A stretch of 64,000 bases of DNA from Rugosimonospora sp040255525 (GCA_040255525.1 JBDZVD010000006.1:62001-126000); one strand, 5' to 3'. Shown: positions 35,696-45,031, counted from the stretch's first letter. Notes: generated by a model not told the origin, from the letters alone. A program made the numbers and translations.

Positions 35696-35768
35696 CCAAT
35701 AGTTTTGTTGGGTTCCGCCAATAGACGATCAACCGGTGTGGCTACTGTTACCAAGAGTGGTTACTGTT
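35696..35768 (-). promoter_or_regulatory. Two pairs of direct repeats before fabD, candidate FasR site
   Basis: CCAATAG occurs at 35696-35702 and 35718-35724, 22 bases apart. GTGGCTACTGTT (35738-35749) and GTGGTTACTGTT (35757-35768) are 19 bases apart, just past the fasR stop codon. Both spacings are close to two helical turns. FasR of Streptomyces binds upstream of fabD, so this region is the natural candidate. Confidence 0.45.
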
Positions 35769-35784
35769 GTGCCGCGCGTCACAT

Positions 35785-36954
35785 TCATCCGGCCGTGTTG
35801 GCGGACGGGTCCAACCGGCCGATCGCCAGCGCGACGCGCAGGGCGAACGAGTCCCGGGCCGACAGCGGGGCCAACCCGGTCGTGTCGGCGACCCTCCGCA
35901 GCCGGTACCGGACGGTGTTCGGGTGGACGAACAGGGTACGGGCGGCGCTCTCCAGGACGCCGCCGGCGGCGAAGAACGCGTCCAGCGTCTCCAGCAGTTC
36001 GCCGGAGCGGGCCAGCGTAGCGAACACCTCCTGGCGGAGGATCCGGCGCGCGTCCGTGTCACCGGCCAGCGCCCGTTCCGGCAGCAGGTCGGCCGCCGCC
36101 ACCGGGCGGGGGGCGGCCGGCCAGGCCGGGGCGGCGCGGTACCCGGCCAGGGCGGCCCGGGCCGACTCGGTGGCCTCGTCCAGGCTCGGTACCGGCTGCC
36201 CCACCACGACCGGCCCTTCCCCGAAGCCGACCAGCAACCGTTCGGCGACGGCGATCGGGTCGGCCGCGCCGCCGAGCACCACCACCAACCGGTCGCCGTG
36301 CACGCCGCTGATCACCTCGACACCGATCCGCCGTGCGGCGCGGTACAGCGCGTGCACCACGGCGGACGTCTCGCCACCGGGGGAGCGGCCGACCGCGACC
36401 GCGACCGGTGGCGCCTCGGTCCAGCCCAGAGCGGCGGCGCGGCTGGCCAGCACGTCCGAGGAGTCGCCGCGGACCAGCGCGTCGACCAGCAGCGCCTGCA
36501 ACCGGGCGTCCCAGGCGCCCCTGGTCTCGGCCGCCCGCGCGTAGACCCGGGCGGCGGCGAACGCGATCTCCCGGGAGAACCTGAGTACCGCCTCCCGCAG
36601 GGCGTCCTCCTCGCCGGGGGCGGCCAGGTGCGGCACCTGCTCCTCGACGACGTCGATGGTCACCTTGATCAACTGTACCGTCTGCTGGAGGTTCAGCGAG
36701 CGGGCCAGCGCCCGGGGGGCCGCGTCGAAGACCTCGTCGGAGACCTCCTGCGAGGTTCCCGAATGGGTCAGCCACTCCACCAGCGAGCGCACCCCGGCCT
36801 GGGCCACCAGCATCACCCAGGCCCGCTGGTCGGCCGGCAGCTCCCGGAACCAGGGCAGCACGTCCTCCATCCGGGACACGCTCGCCGTCGCCAGCGCGCC
36901 GGCCGATCGTTCGATCTGGCGGAGGGTCGCGGCCAGCTCGTCAGGGGGTGCCAT
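35785..36954 (-). CDS. fasR: PucR-family regulator, FasR-like activator of fatty acid synthesis
   Basis: A 389-residue regulator. The N-terminal part is helical (RsbRD_N-like, DVLPWFRELPADQRAWV); a middle GGDEF-like region follows; the C-terminal HTH_30 is visible as ARTLFVHPNTVRYRLRRVADTTGL. In Streptomyces coelicolor the gene directly upstream of fabD encodes the PucR-type activator FasR, and position and family both match here. It probably activates the fabD promoter 147 bases downstream. Confidence 0.9.
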   Translation of the reverse strand: MAPPDELAATLRQIERSAGALATASVSRMEDVLPWFRELPADQRAWVMLVAQAGVRSLVEWLTHSGTSQEVSDEVFDAAPRALARSLNLQQTVQLIKVTIDVVEEQVPHLAAPGEEDALREAVLRFSREIAFAAARVYARAAETRGAWDARLQALLVDALVRGDSSDVLASRAAALGWTEAPPVAVAVGRSPGGETSAVVHALYRAARRIGVEVISGVHGDRLVVVLGGAADPIAVAERLLVGFGEGPVVVGQPVPSLDEATESARAALAGYRAAPAWPAAPRPVAAADLLPERALAGDTDARRILRQEVFATLARSGELLETLDAFFAAGGVLESAARTLFVHPNTVRYRLRRVADTTGLAPLSARDSFALRVALAIGRLDPSANTAG

Positions 36955-37053
36955 GGGGCCAGCCTAGGCGGACGCCTGAACCGGCCCTCACCAGCGGCGC
37001 ACCGGGCGGCCTTCCGGAGCCCTCCGTGGCGGTCCGGTCGGCGCTCGCGACCC

Positions 37054-37764
37054 TCAGCGGCGGGCGTAGCCGCGGCTGTGCCAGGCGGCGGCGAACAGCA
37101 GGAGCAGGACGACGAACGGGGTGGCCAGCCACAGCAGCAGGGTGCGACCCTGGTCGTGGAGCGTCTCGCCGAGGCCGAAGGCGTTCGCCTCGCTGGTCGC
37201 CTGAGCCGGCGCGAAACCGCCGGGGTCCTCGATGATCATCTCCTGTACGGCACCGCTGGCGCCCGGGTGGGGTAGCGGCACCCCGGCAGCCATCAGCGCG
37301 TCCGGCATGGCGACCGAGGCGTAGAACCAGGCCTCCCGCGTCGACCCCGTCGGCTGGGCCGCCGGCCGGTGCGCCCGGGGCCCGCCGGATGCCTGCGGGT
37401 ACAGCTCGTACAGCTGGGAGGCGGCGTTGTTGACGTAGACCGTCAGGGTGTACTTCGGGCCGAGCTTGGACGGGTCCGGGTTGATCGGATCACCCGCCTG
37501 CCCGGCCATCCAGCCGACCTGTCTCATGAGCAGGTTGAACAGGCCCTGCTGCCTGGACGCGTGCACCGAGATCGGCTTGTTCAGTCCGGTGCCGCCGATG
37601 GTCAGCGAGTTGGGCTGGTCGGCCGCCCAGGCGACGGCGGGCCGGCCGGCACCGATCGCGATCGCGGTCAGGACGGCCGCCACACCCGTGACGAGCAGCC
37701 GCAATGCCCATGACTGCCGAACCCGCCCGGAACGATCGAGGCGGGCAACCCCAGAGCGCGTCAC
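37054..37764 (-). CDS. Exported membrane-anchored protein of unknown function
   Basis: A 236-residue protein with a signal peptide or anchor (ALRLLVTGVAAVLTAIAIGA, ending near AVAWA at 47) and a C-terminal helix LLLWLATPFVVLLLLFAAAW followed by a basic tail. The external part of about 150 residues contains TIGGTGLNKPISV and YTLTVYVNNAASQLYELYPQA. The topology suggests a surface protein held at its C-terminus. GGGGAGGAG precedes the GTG. No named family is recognised. It lies 139 bases after gltX. Confidence 0.75.
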   Translation of the reverse strand: MTRSGVARLDRSGRVRQSWALRLLVTGVAAVLTAIAIGAGRPAVAWAADQPNSLTIGGTGLNKPISVHASRQQGLFNLLMRQVGWMAGQAGDPINPDPSKLGPKYTLTVYVNNAASQLYELYPQASGGPRAHRPAAQPTGSTREAWFYASVAMPDALMAAGVPLPHPGASGAVQEMIIEDPGGFAPAQATSEANAFGLGETLHDQGRTLLLWLATPFVVLLLLFAAAWHSRGYARR

Positions 37765-37902
37765 CGCGACTCCTCCCCGTGCGTGAGGGGTACGCCCCGT
37801 TGGAGGTGCTCATTGTGAGTGTGCCGATCGCCGAACGACTTGACGAGCGGCGTTGTCTAGATGATCCGATAACTTATCCGATCCCGCTGTCCCGTGGATC
37901 AC

Positions 37903-39330
37903 TCATCCCGCGGCGTCGAGCGCGCCCGCTGCCTCCCGCAACCGCTCCAGCGTCCGCTCCCGGCCGAGGACCTCCAACGACTCGAACAGCGGCAGGCCGA
38001 CCGAGCGGCCGGTGACGGCCACCCGTACCGGTGCCTGGGCCTTGCCGAGCTTCAGCCCGTACCGGGTGCCGATCTCCTCCAGGGTCGCCTTGAGCGTCTC
38101 CGGGTTCCACGCCGGTACCGTCTCGAACGCGGCGATCGTGTCGGCCAGCAGCGCACCGGCGGCGTCACCGGCCCCGCGCACCGCCTTGTCCCAGGCGGCC
38201 AGGTCCCGGTCGGGACGGTCCAGGAACACGAAGTCCACGTTCGGCACGATCTCGGAGAGCACCGCGACGCGGGTCTGCGCCAGCGGTGCCAACGCCGCGA
38301 ACGCCTTCGGATCGAACCGCTCCGGCTGCCAGGGCGGCGCCGGGATGGTGCCGGTACCGGTGAGCCACGGCTGGCACGCCGCGATGAAGTCCTCCACCGA
38401 CAGCGCCCTGATGTACTCGCCGTTGAACGCGCGCAGCTTCTTCTCGTCGAAGAAGGCCGGCGACGGGTTGACCTCCTCCAGCCGGAACTCCTCCTCGATC
38501 ACCGACCAGGGCACGATCTCCCGGTCGCCGCGTGGTGCCCAGCCGAGCAGCATCAGGTAGTTGCGCATGGCGTCGGCGAGGTAGCCCTCGTCGCGGTACG
38601 CCTCCAGCGCCACCTTGTCCCGGCGCTTGGACAGCTTCTGGCGCTTCTCGTTGACCACCACCGGTACGTGCGCCCAGATCGGCGGCCGCGCCCCCAGCGC
38701 CTGCCAGAGCAGTTGCTGCTTGGGCGTGTTGGGCAGGTGCTCCTCCGCCCGGATCACGTGGGTGATCCCCATCAGCCGGTCGTCGACGACGTTGGCCAGG
38801 AGGAACACCGGGGAACCGTCGGAGCGGGCGATGACGAAGTCCTCGATCAGCCGGTTCTCGAAGACCGGCTCGCCGCGGATCAGGTCGACGATCGTGGTGG
38901 ATCCGGTGTCGGGGGTACGGAAGCGCAGCGCCCGACCCGGGCCGGGGCCCAGGCCGCGGTCCCGGTGGTAGCCGTCGTACCCGGCGTGCTGGCTGCCGGT
39001 ACGGGCCTGGATCTGCTCCCGGGTGCAGTCGCAGTAGTACGCCTGGCCGGACTCGTACAAACGGGTGGCCGCCGACCGATGTTCGTCGGCATTCGCCGAC
39101 TGGAAGTACGGACCTTCATAAGTGCCACGGGCGATTCCGATCCAGTCCAGCGCGGACAGGATGCCCTCGGTCCACTCCGGCCGGTTGCGGGCCGCGTCGG
39201 TGTCCTCGATCCTCAGCACGAAGGCGCCCTGGTGCTGCTTGGCGAAGATCCAGTTCTGGAGGGCCGACCGGGCGCCGCCGACGTGGAACATTCCCGTCGG
39301 AGAGGGGGCAAAACGAACTCGTACCGTCAC
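37903..39330 (-). CDS. gltX: Glutamyl-tRNA synthetase
   Basis: A 475-residue class Ib synthetase that charges glutamate onto tRNA. The HIGH motif reads HVGG in FAPSPTGMFHVGGARSAL at residues 7-24, and the KMSKS motif reads KLSKR. GTG at 39330 places the first strand VRVRFAPSP at the usual position; no strong binding site is visible. Cysteine and histidine residues in YYCDCTREQIQAR suit the zinc-binding insert. Confidence 0.95.
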   Translation of the reverse strand: MTVRVRFAPSPTGMFHVGGARSALQNWIFAKQHQGAFVLRIEDTDAARNRPEWTEGILSALDWIGIARGTYEGPYFQSANADEHRSAATRLYESGQAYYCDCTREQIQARTGSQHAGYDGYHRDRGLGPGPGRALRFRTPDTGSTTIVDLIRGEPVFENRLIEDFVIARSDGSPVFLLANVVDDRLMGITHVIRAEEHLPNTPKQQLLWQALGARPPIWAHVPVVVNEKRQKLSKRRDKVALEAYRDEGYLADAMRNYLMLLGWAPRGDREIVPWSVIEEEFRLEEVNPSPAFFDEKKLRAFNGEYIRALSVEDFIAACQPWLTGTGTIPAPPWQPERFDPKAFAALAPLAQTRVAVLSEIVPNVDFVFLDRPDRDLAAWDKAVRGAGDAAGALLADTIAAFETVPAWNPETLKATLEEIGTRYGLKLGKAQAPVRVAVTGRSVGLPLFESLEVLGRERTLERLREAAGALDAAG

Positions 39331-39500
39331 GCCGTCCACCCTACGGCCCGCCGAAGATCCTCCGACACAGGGTTTCGGCGGTTGCGCGCACACAGTACCG
39401 TTGCACTCCGAACTCGGTCCCTTCATCGCGCGCTGCCCTGGGTGGGGCGTCACCCGCCGCGCTGAAGGTGGCCTCCTGATCGCGGGGAAGGACGGGGCCA

Positions 39501-40736
39501 ATGGCTGGTCGGCGCGGACTGGGTCGCCGCACGGTGAGTCGGCGGGGTGTGTTCGCCGGCGTGATCGGGGTCGCGGCCGGCGCCGCTGCCGCGGGCTGTA
39601 GCGCCACGGCCGGCGCGAGCACCGACGCCGCGTGGACCAAGCCGTCCGCCGCCCCCATCGTCCTGACCGTCTCCCCGGCGGCGGACGCCGCCAACGTCTC
39701 GCCCACGGAGCAGGTCGTGGTCTCGGCGACCGGCGGCAAGCTTCAGTCGGTCACGGTGACCGCCGGCGGCAAGACGGTCGACGGCGAGACGGACCCGGAC
39801 GGCACGACCTGGCGCTCGACCGGCACGCTGAGTTACGGGACGACCTACACGGTCACCACGTCCCTGGTCGACAGCCTGGGCGCGCCGGTGCAGAAGACCA
39901 GCAGGTTCACCACGCTGAAGCCGACCAAGACGCTGCGGGTGACGTTCCAGGCCAACTCGCTGGCGGCGCTCAAGACCGGCGGCACGTACGGCGTGGGCCA
40001 GGTCGTCGCCGTGCGGTTCAGCAGGGCGGTCACGAACAAGGCCGCCGCCGAGAAGGCGATCGTGATCGAGGCCACGCCGGCCGTCGACGGCAAGTTCTTC
40101 TGGGTGGACAAGCAGACGGTCCACTGGCGCCCGGAGAAGTACTGGGCGAAGGGCACCCAGATCAAGGTCGCCGTCAACGGGGTCGGGGTCGACTTCGGCG
40201 GCGGGGTGTATGGCTCCTCCAACGCGAGCACCCACTTCAGCATCGGCCGGTCGCTGGTCGCCGTCGCGGACAACAAGGCGCACTACACGAAGGTGTACGT
40301 CGACGGGCAGCTGATCCGGACGATGGCGTGCAGCATGGGCAAGGGCGGCTACACGAAGGCCGCCGACGGGCACCAGATCCACTTCTGGACGCAGAACGGC
40401 GTGCACGTCGTGCTGAACAAGGCGCAGAACGTGGAGATGGACTCCGCCAGCTACGGGATCACCGACAAGAACAACCCGAACTTCTACGACGAGAACGTCA
40501 CACTGTGCACCCGGATCTCGTACTCCGGCGAGTTCCTGCACGCCGCGCCGTGGAACATGGCCGACCACGGGAAGCGCAACAGCTCCCACGGCTGCATCAA
40601 CCTCAGCATCGCCGACGCCCAGTGGGTGTACGACAACTTCATCGTCGGCGACGTGGTGCAGGTGACCAACAGCCCGAAGCCGCTGCCGGTCTGGGATGGC
40701 CTCGGCGACTGGAACGCGCCCTGGAGCAGCTACTGA
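39501..40736 (+). CDS. L,D-transpeptidase lipoprotein (LdtMt2-like)
   Basis: A 411-residue wall enzyme that makes 3-3 peptidoglycan cross-links. The N-terminus has an RR pair before a hydrophobic core and a lipobox ending at C33 (AAAAGC), so it is probably a lipoprotein, perhaps Tat-exported. Two Ig-like domains (about 50-245) precede the YkuD domain, whose catalytic motif SSHGCINLS lies near residue 370. The conserved HAAPWN and HG are present. GGGGAAGGA precedes the ATG. It diverges from gltX. Confidence 0.93.
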   Translation: MAGRRGLGRRTVSRRGVFAGVIGVAAGAAAAGCSATAGASTDAAWTKPSAAPIVLTVSPAADAANVSPTEQVVVSATGGKLQSVTVTAGGKTVDGETDPDGTTWRSTGTLSYGTTYTVTTSLVDSLGAPVQKTSRFTTLKPTKTLRVTFQANSLAALKTGGTYGVGQVVAVRFSRAVTNKAAAEKAIVIEATPAVDGKFFWVDKQTVHWRPEKYWAKGTQIKVAVNGVGVDFGGGVYGSSNASTHFSIGRSLVAVADNKAHYTKVYVDGQLIRTMACSMGKGGYTKAADGHQIHFWTQNGVHVVLNKAQNVEMDSASYGITDKNNPNFYDENVTLCTRISYSGEFLHAAPWNMADHGKRNSSHGCINLSIADAQWVYDNFIVGDVVQVTNSPKPLPVWDGLGDWNAPWSSY

Positions 40737-40784
40737 CCGGGGCGCCGCGCCCTTGCCTCGGCCCGGCGGCGGCTCCGGCCGCGC

Positions 40785-42041
40785 TCAGGGGACCGAGCTG
40801 ATCCGATACACGAGGATCCCGCCGAGAACGGTGACCGCCGCGGTCAGCAGGTACAGCACCGGGTACCCGCCCAGCGAGTGCACGATCGGGGCGGCCAGTG
40901 CCGGCGCCATCACCTGGGGGGCCGAGTTCGCGATGTTCACCACGCCCAGATCCTTGGCCCGGTCGCCGACCGCCGGCAGCACCTGGGTGATCAGTGCCGC
41001 GTCCACGGCCAGGTAGATGCCGTACCCGGCGCCGAGCACGGCCGCCGCGAGCAGCACCGCCGGCCAGACCGGCGCGATCGCGAGCAGCACCGCCGCGACC
41101 GCCATCACCAGGCCGGATGCGATCACCAGCGGCTTGCGCTGCCCGGTGCGGTCGGAGTGCCGGCCGGCCACGACCGTCGTGGCGATCAGCGCCGCTGTGT
41201 AGATCAGGATGAGGACCAGCAGTCCGTTCTCCGGCCGCGGGTAGTGCACCCGGTCGGTGAGGAAGTACAGCAGGTACAGGGTGCCCAGCGCGTTGCCGAG
41301 CTGGACCAGGAACCGGGTGCCGAACGCCCAGGCGAAGTCCGGGTGCTCACGCGGGCTGACCCAGAACCGGCGCAGCCGCAGGGGCGGCCGGTCCGCCGCG
41401 TCCAACGGATCGTCCACGGTGGACAACGGGAACGGTACCGTCAGCACCGCCACCACCACCGCGACGGCGACGTAGCCGGCCGCGTTGCCGTGCACCAGTA
41501 CGGTGACCAGCACCGTACCCAGCACCACCCCGAGTACCTGCGGGATGCCGACCCAGCCGGAGACCGCACCGCGCTGGGACACCGGTACCCGGTCCGGCAC
41601 GGCGGCGGTCAGCGAGGCGAGCATCGCGTTGAAGCACACCTGCGCGGCGACCCAGCCCACCGCGACCCCGGCGACGGTGTGCGCGGTGGCCAGCAGCGCC
41701 AGGGCGGCCGCGCCGAGCAGGCCGCCGCCGAGCGTCCACGGGTGCCGGCGGCCGAACCGCCCGGCCGTCCGGTCCGACAACGCTCCGGCCAGCGGGTTGG
41801 CGACCACCGCGGCCAGCGCGCCGAGGCCGGTGACCCAGCCGAGCATGGTCTCCTTGCGCGCCGGGTCGATCAGCGCAATCTGCTGTGGCAGCAGTACCTG
41901 GATCGGCGTGAAGAAGCCCATCCAGACGGCCAGGTTGGCGACCACGAGCAGGGCCACCCAGCGCGGCCGCGCCGCAACGGTCGGCTCGGCCAGCGCCCGC
42001 GGCCCCTCCACCGGTACCGGTGGAGGCGCCGCCGCGGTCAC
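40785..42041 (-). CDS. MFS transporter coupled to beta-glucosidase
   Basis: A 418-residue permease with 12 hydrophobic segments, of the GPH/sugar-type MFS group. Motif A-like loops are SDRTAGRFGRRHPW after helix 2 and SDRTGQRKPL in the second half. The GTG start overlaps the glucosidase stop in GTGA, so the two proteins are made together. Import of a disaccharide or glucoside is the natural inference. Confidence 0.88.
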   Translation of the reverse strand: MTAAAPPPVPVEGPRALAEPTVAARPRWVALLVVANLAVWMGFFTPIQVLLPQQIALIDPARKETMLGWVTGLGALAAVVANPLAGALSDRTAGRFGRRHPWTLGGGLLGAAALALLATAHTVAGVAVGWVAAQVCFNAMLASLTAAVPDRVPVSQRGAVSGWVGIPQVLGVVLGTVLVTVLVHGNAAGYVAVAVVVAVLTVPFPLSTVDDPLDAADRPPLRLRRFWVSPREHPDFAWAFGTRFLVQLGNALGTLYLLYFLTDRVHYPRPENGLLVLILIYTAALIATTVVAGRHSDRTGQRKPLVIASGLVMAVAAVLLAIAPVWPAVLLAAAVLGAGYGIYLAVDAALITQVLPAVGDRAKDLGVVNIANSAPQVMAPALAAPIVHSLGGYPVLYLLTAAVTVLGGILVYRISSVP

Positions 42042-43312
42042 CGGGTGCCCGCGATGAAGTCCCGGTACCAGTGGTACGACGACCTCGGGGTGCGTACCTG
42101 CGTCTCGAAGTCCACGTGCACCAGGCCGAACCGCTTGGTGTACCCCTCGGTCCACTCGAAGTTGTCCATGATGGACCAGACGAAGTACCCGCGCACGTCG
42201 GCGCCGTTGGCGATCGCGGCGCGTACCGCCCCGATGTGCCCGGACAGGTACTCGATCCGGTCCGGATCCTCGGGCCACTGCTCGTACGCGCAGCCGCTCT
42301 CGGTCACGTACATCGGCCGCCCGTACCGGGTGTGCAGGTCGGTCAGCAGGTCGGTCAGCCCCTCGGGGACCACCGGCCAGCCGAACTCCGTCGTCGGGTA
42401 CCCGTCGAGCATCACCATGTCGAAGGGCAACTCGTCGGTGGTCGGGGCGCTGATCCCGGTCGGGTTGTAGTAGTTGACCCCGAGCGCGTCGATCGGCGCC
42501 GCGATGACTTCCAGGTCGCCGTCGCGTACCGGCAGCTCGAACCCTTCCGGGTACCCGAGACCCAGCAGCGGCTCCACGAACAGCCGGTTGTGCAGGGCGT
42601 CGTACGCCGCGCCCGCGGCCCGGTCGGCCTCTGAGTCACCGATGACCCGTACCGGGGAGTGGTTGTTGGCGATGGTGATCGGGGACGCCGAGCGGGTGCG
42701 CAGTGCGGCCACCGCGAGCCCGTGGCCGAGCAGCTGATGGTGCGCGGTCGGCAGCGCGCCGAGCATCCGCGCCTCGCCGGGCGCGTGGAACCCGAACGCG
42801 TGCCCGAACACGGTGTGCACGAACGGCTCGTTGAGCGTGATCCACAGCCGTACCCGGTCGCCGAGGGCCGCGCCGACGTGGTGCGCGTACTCCCCGAACC
42901 GGTACGCCGTCTCGCGGTTGAACCAGCCGCCCCGATCCTGGAGTGCCTGCGGCAGGTCCCAGTGGAACAGCGTGGCGACGGGGTCGATGCCGCATTCCAG
43001 CAACGCGTCGACCAGCCGGTCGTAGAAGGCCACGCCGTCCGGGTTCACCGGACCGGTGCCGTCGGGCTGGATGCGCGGCCAGGCGATGGAGAACCGGTAC
43101 GCGTCGACGCCCAGGCCGGCCAGCAGGTCGACGTCCGCCCGGTACCGGTGATAATGGTCACAGGCCACGTCGCCGGTACTGCCGTCGGTGATGCGGCCCG
43201 GCTCATGGCTGAAGGTGTCCCAGATCGACGGGCCGCGCCCACCTTCGGCGGCGGCGCCCTCGATCTGGTACGCCGCGGTCGACGTGCCCCACGTGAAGCC
43301 CTCAGGAAACAT
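42038..43312 (-). CDS. GH1 beta-glucosidase
   Basis: A 424-residue family 1 retaining glycosidase. Acid/base E162 is in TLNEPFVH and nucleophile E338 in YVTESG. The start FPEGFTWGTSTAAYQIEG and the FSIAWPRIQPDG and FHWDLPQAL motifs are standard. There is no signal peptide, so it cleaves imported cellobiose or a similar glucoside in the cytoplasm. It could work downstream of the secreted cellulase at 50-52 kb. It is the first gene of a two-gene unit. Confidence 0.95.
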   Translation of the reverse strand: MFPEGFTWGTSTAAYQIEGAAAEGGRGPSIWDTFSHEPGRITDGSTGDVACDHYHRYRADVDLLAGLGVDAYRFSIAWPRIQPDGTGPVNPDGVAFYDRLVDALLECGIDPVATLFHWDLPQALQDRGGWFNRETAYRFGEYAHHVGAALGDRVRLWITLNEPFVHTVFGHAFGFHAPGEARMLGALPTAHHQLLGHGLAVAALRTRSASPITIANNHSPVRVIGDSEADRAAGAAYDALHNRLFVEPLLGLGYPEGFELPVRDGDLEVIAAPIDALGVNYYNPTGISAPTTDELPFDMVMLDGYPTTEFGWPVVPEGLTDLLTDLHTRYGRPMYVTESGCAYEQWPEDPDRIEYLSGHIGAVRAAIANGADVRGYFVWSIMDNFEWTEGYTKRFGLVHVDFETQVRTPRSSYHWYRDFIAGTR

Positions 43313-43329
43313 CGATCCCTCCAGATGTG

Positions 43330-43346
43330 AGAGTGATTCGCACTCT
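43330..43346 (-). promoter_or_regulatory. Palindrome upstream of the beta-glucosidase gene
   Basis: AGAGTG-ATTCG-CACTCT is a perfect 6-bp inverted repeat with a five-base spacer, 18 bases before the glucosidase start. Its size suits a LacI-family operator for a glucoside-responsive repressor; no such repressor gene is in this window. Confidence 0.4.
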
Positions 43347-43350
43347 ACTG

Positions 43351-43571
43351 AAGGGCGGCCCGCCCGGGGACCCGGCAGAACGGCCAGTTGGCCGGGCGCT
43401 TGACCGGGCCGCCCAGAGGGCGGGCGGCCCTGGCGCCCGGCAGTTTGTTGTCAAGCCGGGCGCTTGACCGGGCCGCCCCAAAAGCGGGCGGCCCTGGCGC
43501 CCGGCAGTTTGTCGTCAAGCCGGGCGCTTGACCGGGCCGCCCCAAAAGCGGGCGGCCCTGGCGCCCGGCAG
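43351..43571. repeat. 64-bp double-hairpin tandem repeat, three copies plus a remnant
   Basis: Copies lie at 43391-43454, 43455-43518 and 43519-43571 (the last cut short), with a diverged partial copy at 43351-43390. Each has outer arms GCCGGGCGC/GCGCCCGGC and inner arms GGGCCGCCC/GGGCGGCCC, able to fold into a long stem with an A-rich loop. The linker reads CAGTTTGTCGTCAA. The array fills the space between divergent genes. Confidence 0.92.
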
Positions 43572-43581
43572 AATTACCGGT

Positions 43582-44550
43582 ATGAAGTACACGAGGCTGG
43601 GCGGCACCGGGCTTCAGGTGTCGCGAATCTGTCTGGGCATGATGAGCTACGGCGACCCGGCGCTGCGCCCCTGGGCGCTCGACGAGCCGGCGGCCGAACC
43701 GTTCGTCCGGCGGGCGGCCGAAGCCGGGATCAACTTTTTCGACACCGCGGACGTCTACTCCCTGGGTGTCAGCGAGCAGATCACCGGCCGGCTGCTGGCC
43801 CGCACGTTCTCCCGCCGCGAGGAGTACGTGCTGGCGACCAAGGTGAACGGCGAGATGGGGCCGGGGCGCAACGACCGCGGCCTGTCCCGCAAGCACATCC
43901 TGGCCGGTATCGACGCCTCGCTGCGCCGCCTGGGCACCGACTACGTCGACCTGTACCAGATCCACCGCTGGGATCCGGACACGCCCATCGAGGAGACGAT
44001 GGACGCGCTGCACGATGTCGTACGCGCCGGCAAGGCCCGGTACATCGGGGCGTCGAGCATGTTCGCGTGGCAGTTCGCCAAGGCGCAGCGGGTCGCCAAG
44101 ACCCCGTTCGTCTCGATGCAGAACCACTACAACCTGGTCTACCGGGAAGAGGAGCGGGAGATGATCCCGCAGTGCATCGACCTGGGCGTGGGCTGCATCC
44201 CGTGGAGCCCGCTGGCGCGCGGCCTGTTGACCGGCAACCGGACCCGGGACGGTCAGCGGCTGACCACCCGGGCGAACAACGACGCGTTCGGCGATTCGCT
44301 CTACTCGGAGGCGGACTTCGACGTGGTCGACCGGACGGCCGAGGTGGCCAAGGAGAAAGGGGTGTCGCCGGCTCAGGTGGCACTCGCGTGGCTGCTGCAC
44401 AAGCCCGGGGTGACCGCGCCGATCGTGGGCGCGACCAAGTTGTCGCACCTGGAGGACGCGATCGCCTCGGTCGAGGTGAAGCTCACCGATGAGGAGATCG
44501 CGCGGCTGGAGGAGCCGTACCGGCCGCACGCGATCTCGGGCCACCATTAG
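43582..44550 (+). CDS. Aldo-keto reductase
   Basis: A 322-residue NADPH-dependent TIM-barrel reductase of the AKR9/YajO-like group. The catalytic tetrad is D54, Y59 (FFDTADVYS), the lysine of LATKVNG and the histidine of YQIHRWDP. The C-terminal GATKLSHLEDAIA binds cofactor phosphate. No ribosome binding site lies between the hairpin array, which ends at 43571, and the ATG at 43582, so leaderless translation or an effect of the repeat is possible. The substrate is unknown. Confidence 0.92.
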   Translation: MKYTRLGGTGLQVSRICLGMMSYGDPALRPWALDEPAAEPFVRRAAEAGINFFDTADVYSLGVSEQITGRLLARTFSRREEYVLATKVNGEMGPGRNDRGLSRKHILAGIDASLRRLGTDYVDLYQIHRWDPDTPIEETMDALHDVVRAGKARYIGASSMFAWQFAKAQRVAKTPFVSMQNHYNLVYREEEREMIPQCIDLGVGCIPWSPLARGLLTGNRTRDGQRLTTRANNDAFGDSLYSEADFDVVDRTAEVAKEKGVSPAQVALAWLLHKPGVTAPIVGATKLSHLEDAIASVEVKLTDEEIARLEEPYRPHAISGHH

Positions 44551-45031
44551 GTGCTGCGCCGGGCTGGGCGGTGCGGTCGATGGCCCGGTCGACCCGAACC
44601 GCCCAGCCGTCGTCGCCGGCGTCCGGCCGCAGCGCGGTCAGGGCGCCGATCGCGCCGCGTACCAGCCCGAACCAGTCGGGTGCCCGGTCCGGCTGGCCCT
44701 TCTGCATGAGGAATGCCAGGCCGGCGCAGTTGCTGCGCACCCAGCCGGCGGTGCCGGGCAGCTTGAGGGCCGCCTTCGCCCCGTGGTCGGTGACCAACTG
44801 GATGGAGAACGGGTACCGGACCTCGCCGCCGGGTCGGGTGACGACGATCCGCGCCTGGTCCGGCTCGTGGTCGCCGAAGATGCCGGCGAGCCAGCCGCGC
44901 CTGGGCGCCTCGATGACCACCTCGACGCCGTCGCCGTACTCGCCCGGGTCTGCGGTCTCGGCGACCGCGCGCACCATGGCGACCACCACGTACGTGTCGG
45001 GGCGCCGGAACGGAACCCACTCGGCCACCAT
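44483..45031 (-). CDS. Hypothetical protein
   Basis: A 182-residue soluble protein. The core is mixed alpha/beta with RPDTYVVVAMVRAVAETA and PRRGWLAGIFGDHEPDQARIVVTRPGGEV; the last 30 residues are low complexity and overlap the convergent reductase by 68 bases. It starts with an ATG and diverges from the Scr1 regulator gene. I do not recognise a family. Confidence 0.6.
   Translation of the reverse strand: MVAEWVPFRRPDTYVVVAMVRAVAETADPGEYGDGVEVVIEAPRRGWLAGIFGDHEPDQARIVVTRPGGEVRYPFSIQLVTDHGAKAALKLPGTAGWVRSNCAGLAFLMQKGQPDRAPDWFGLVRGAIGALTALRPDAGDDGWAVRVDRAIDRTAQPGAAPNGGPRSRAAGTAPPAARSPHR

Noticed and set aside
43391..43571. CRISPR array
   Set aside because: The copies are directly adjacent 64-bp units with no variable spacers and no cas genes nearby; the same holds for the 54-bp array.
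43345..44547. A 400-codon antisense frame across the aldo-keto reductase
   Set aside because: It is a high G+C shadow of a clearly homologous gene and includes the hairpin repeats.
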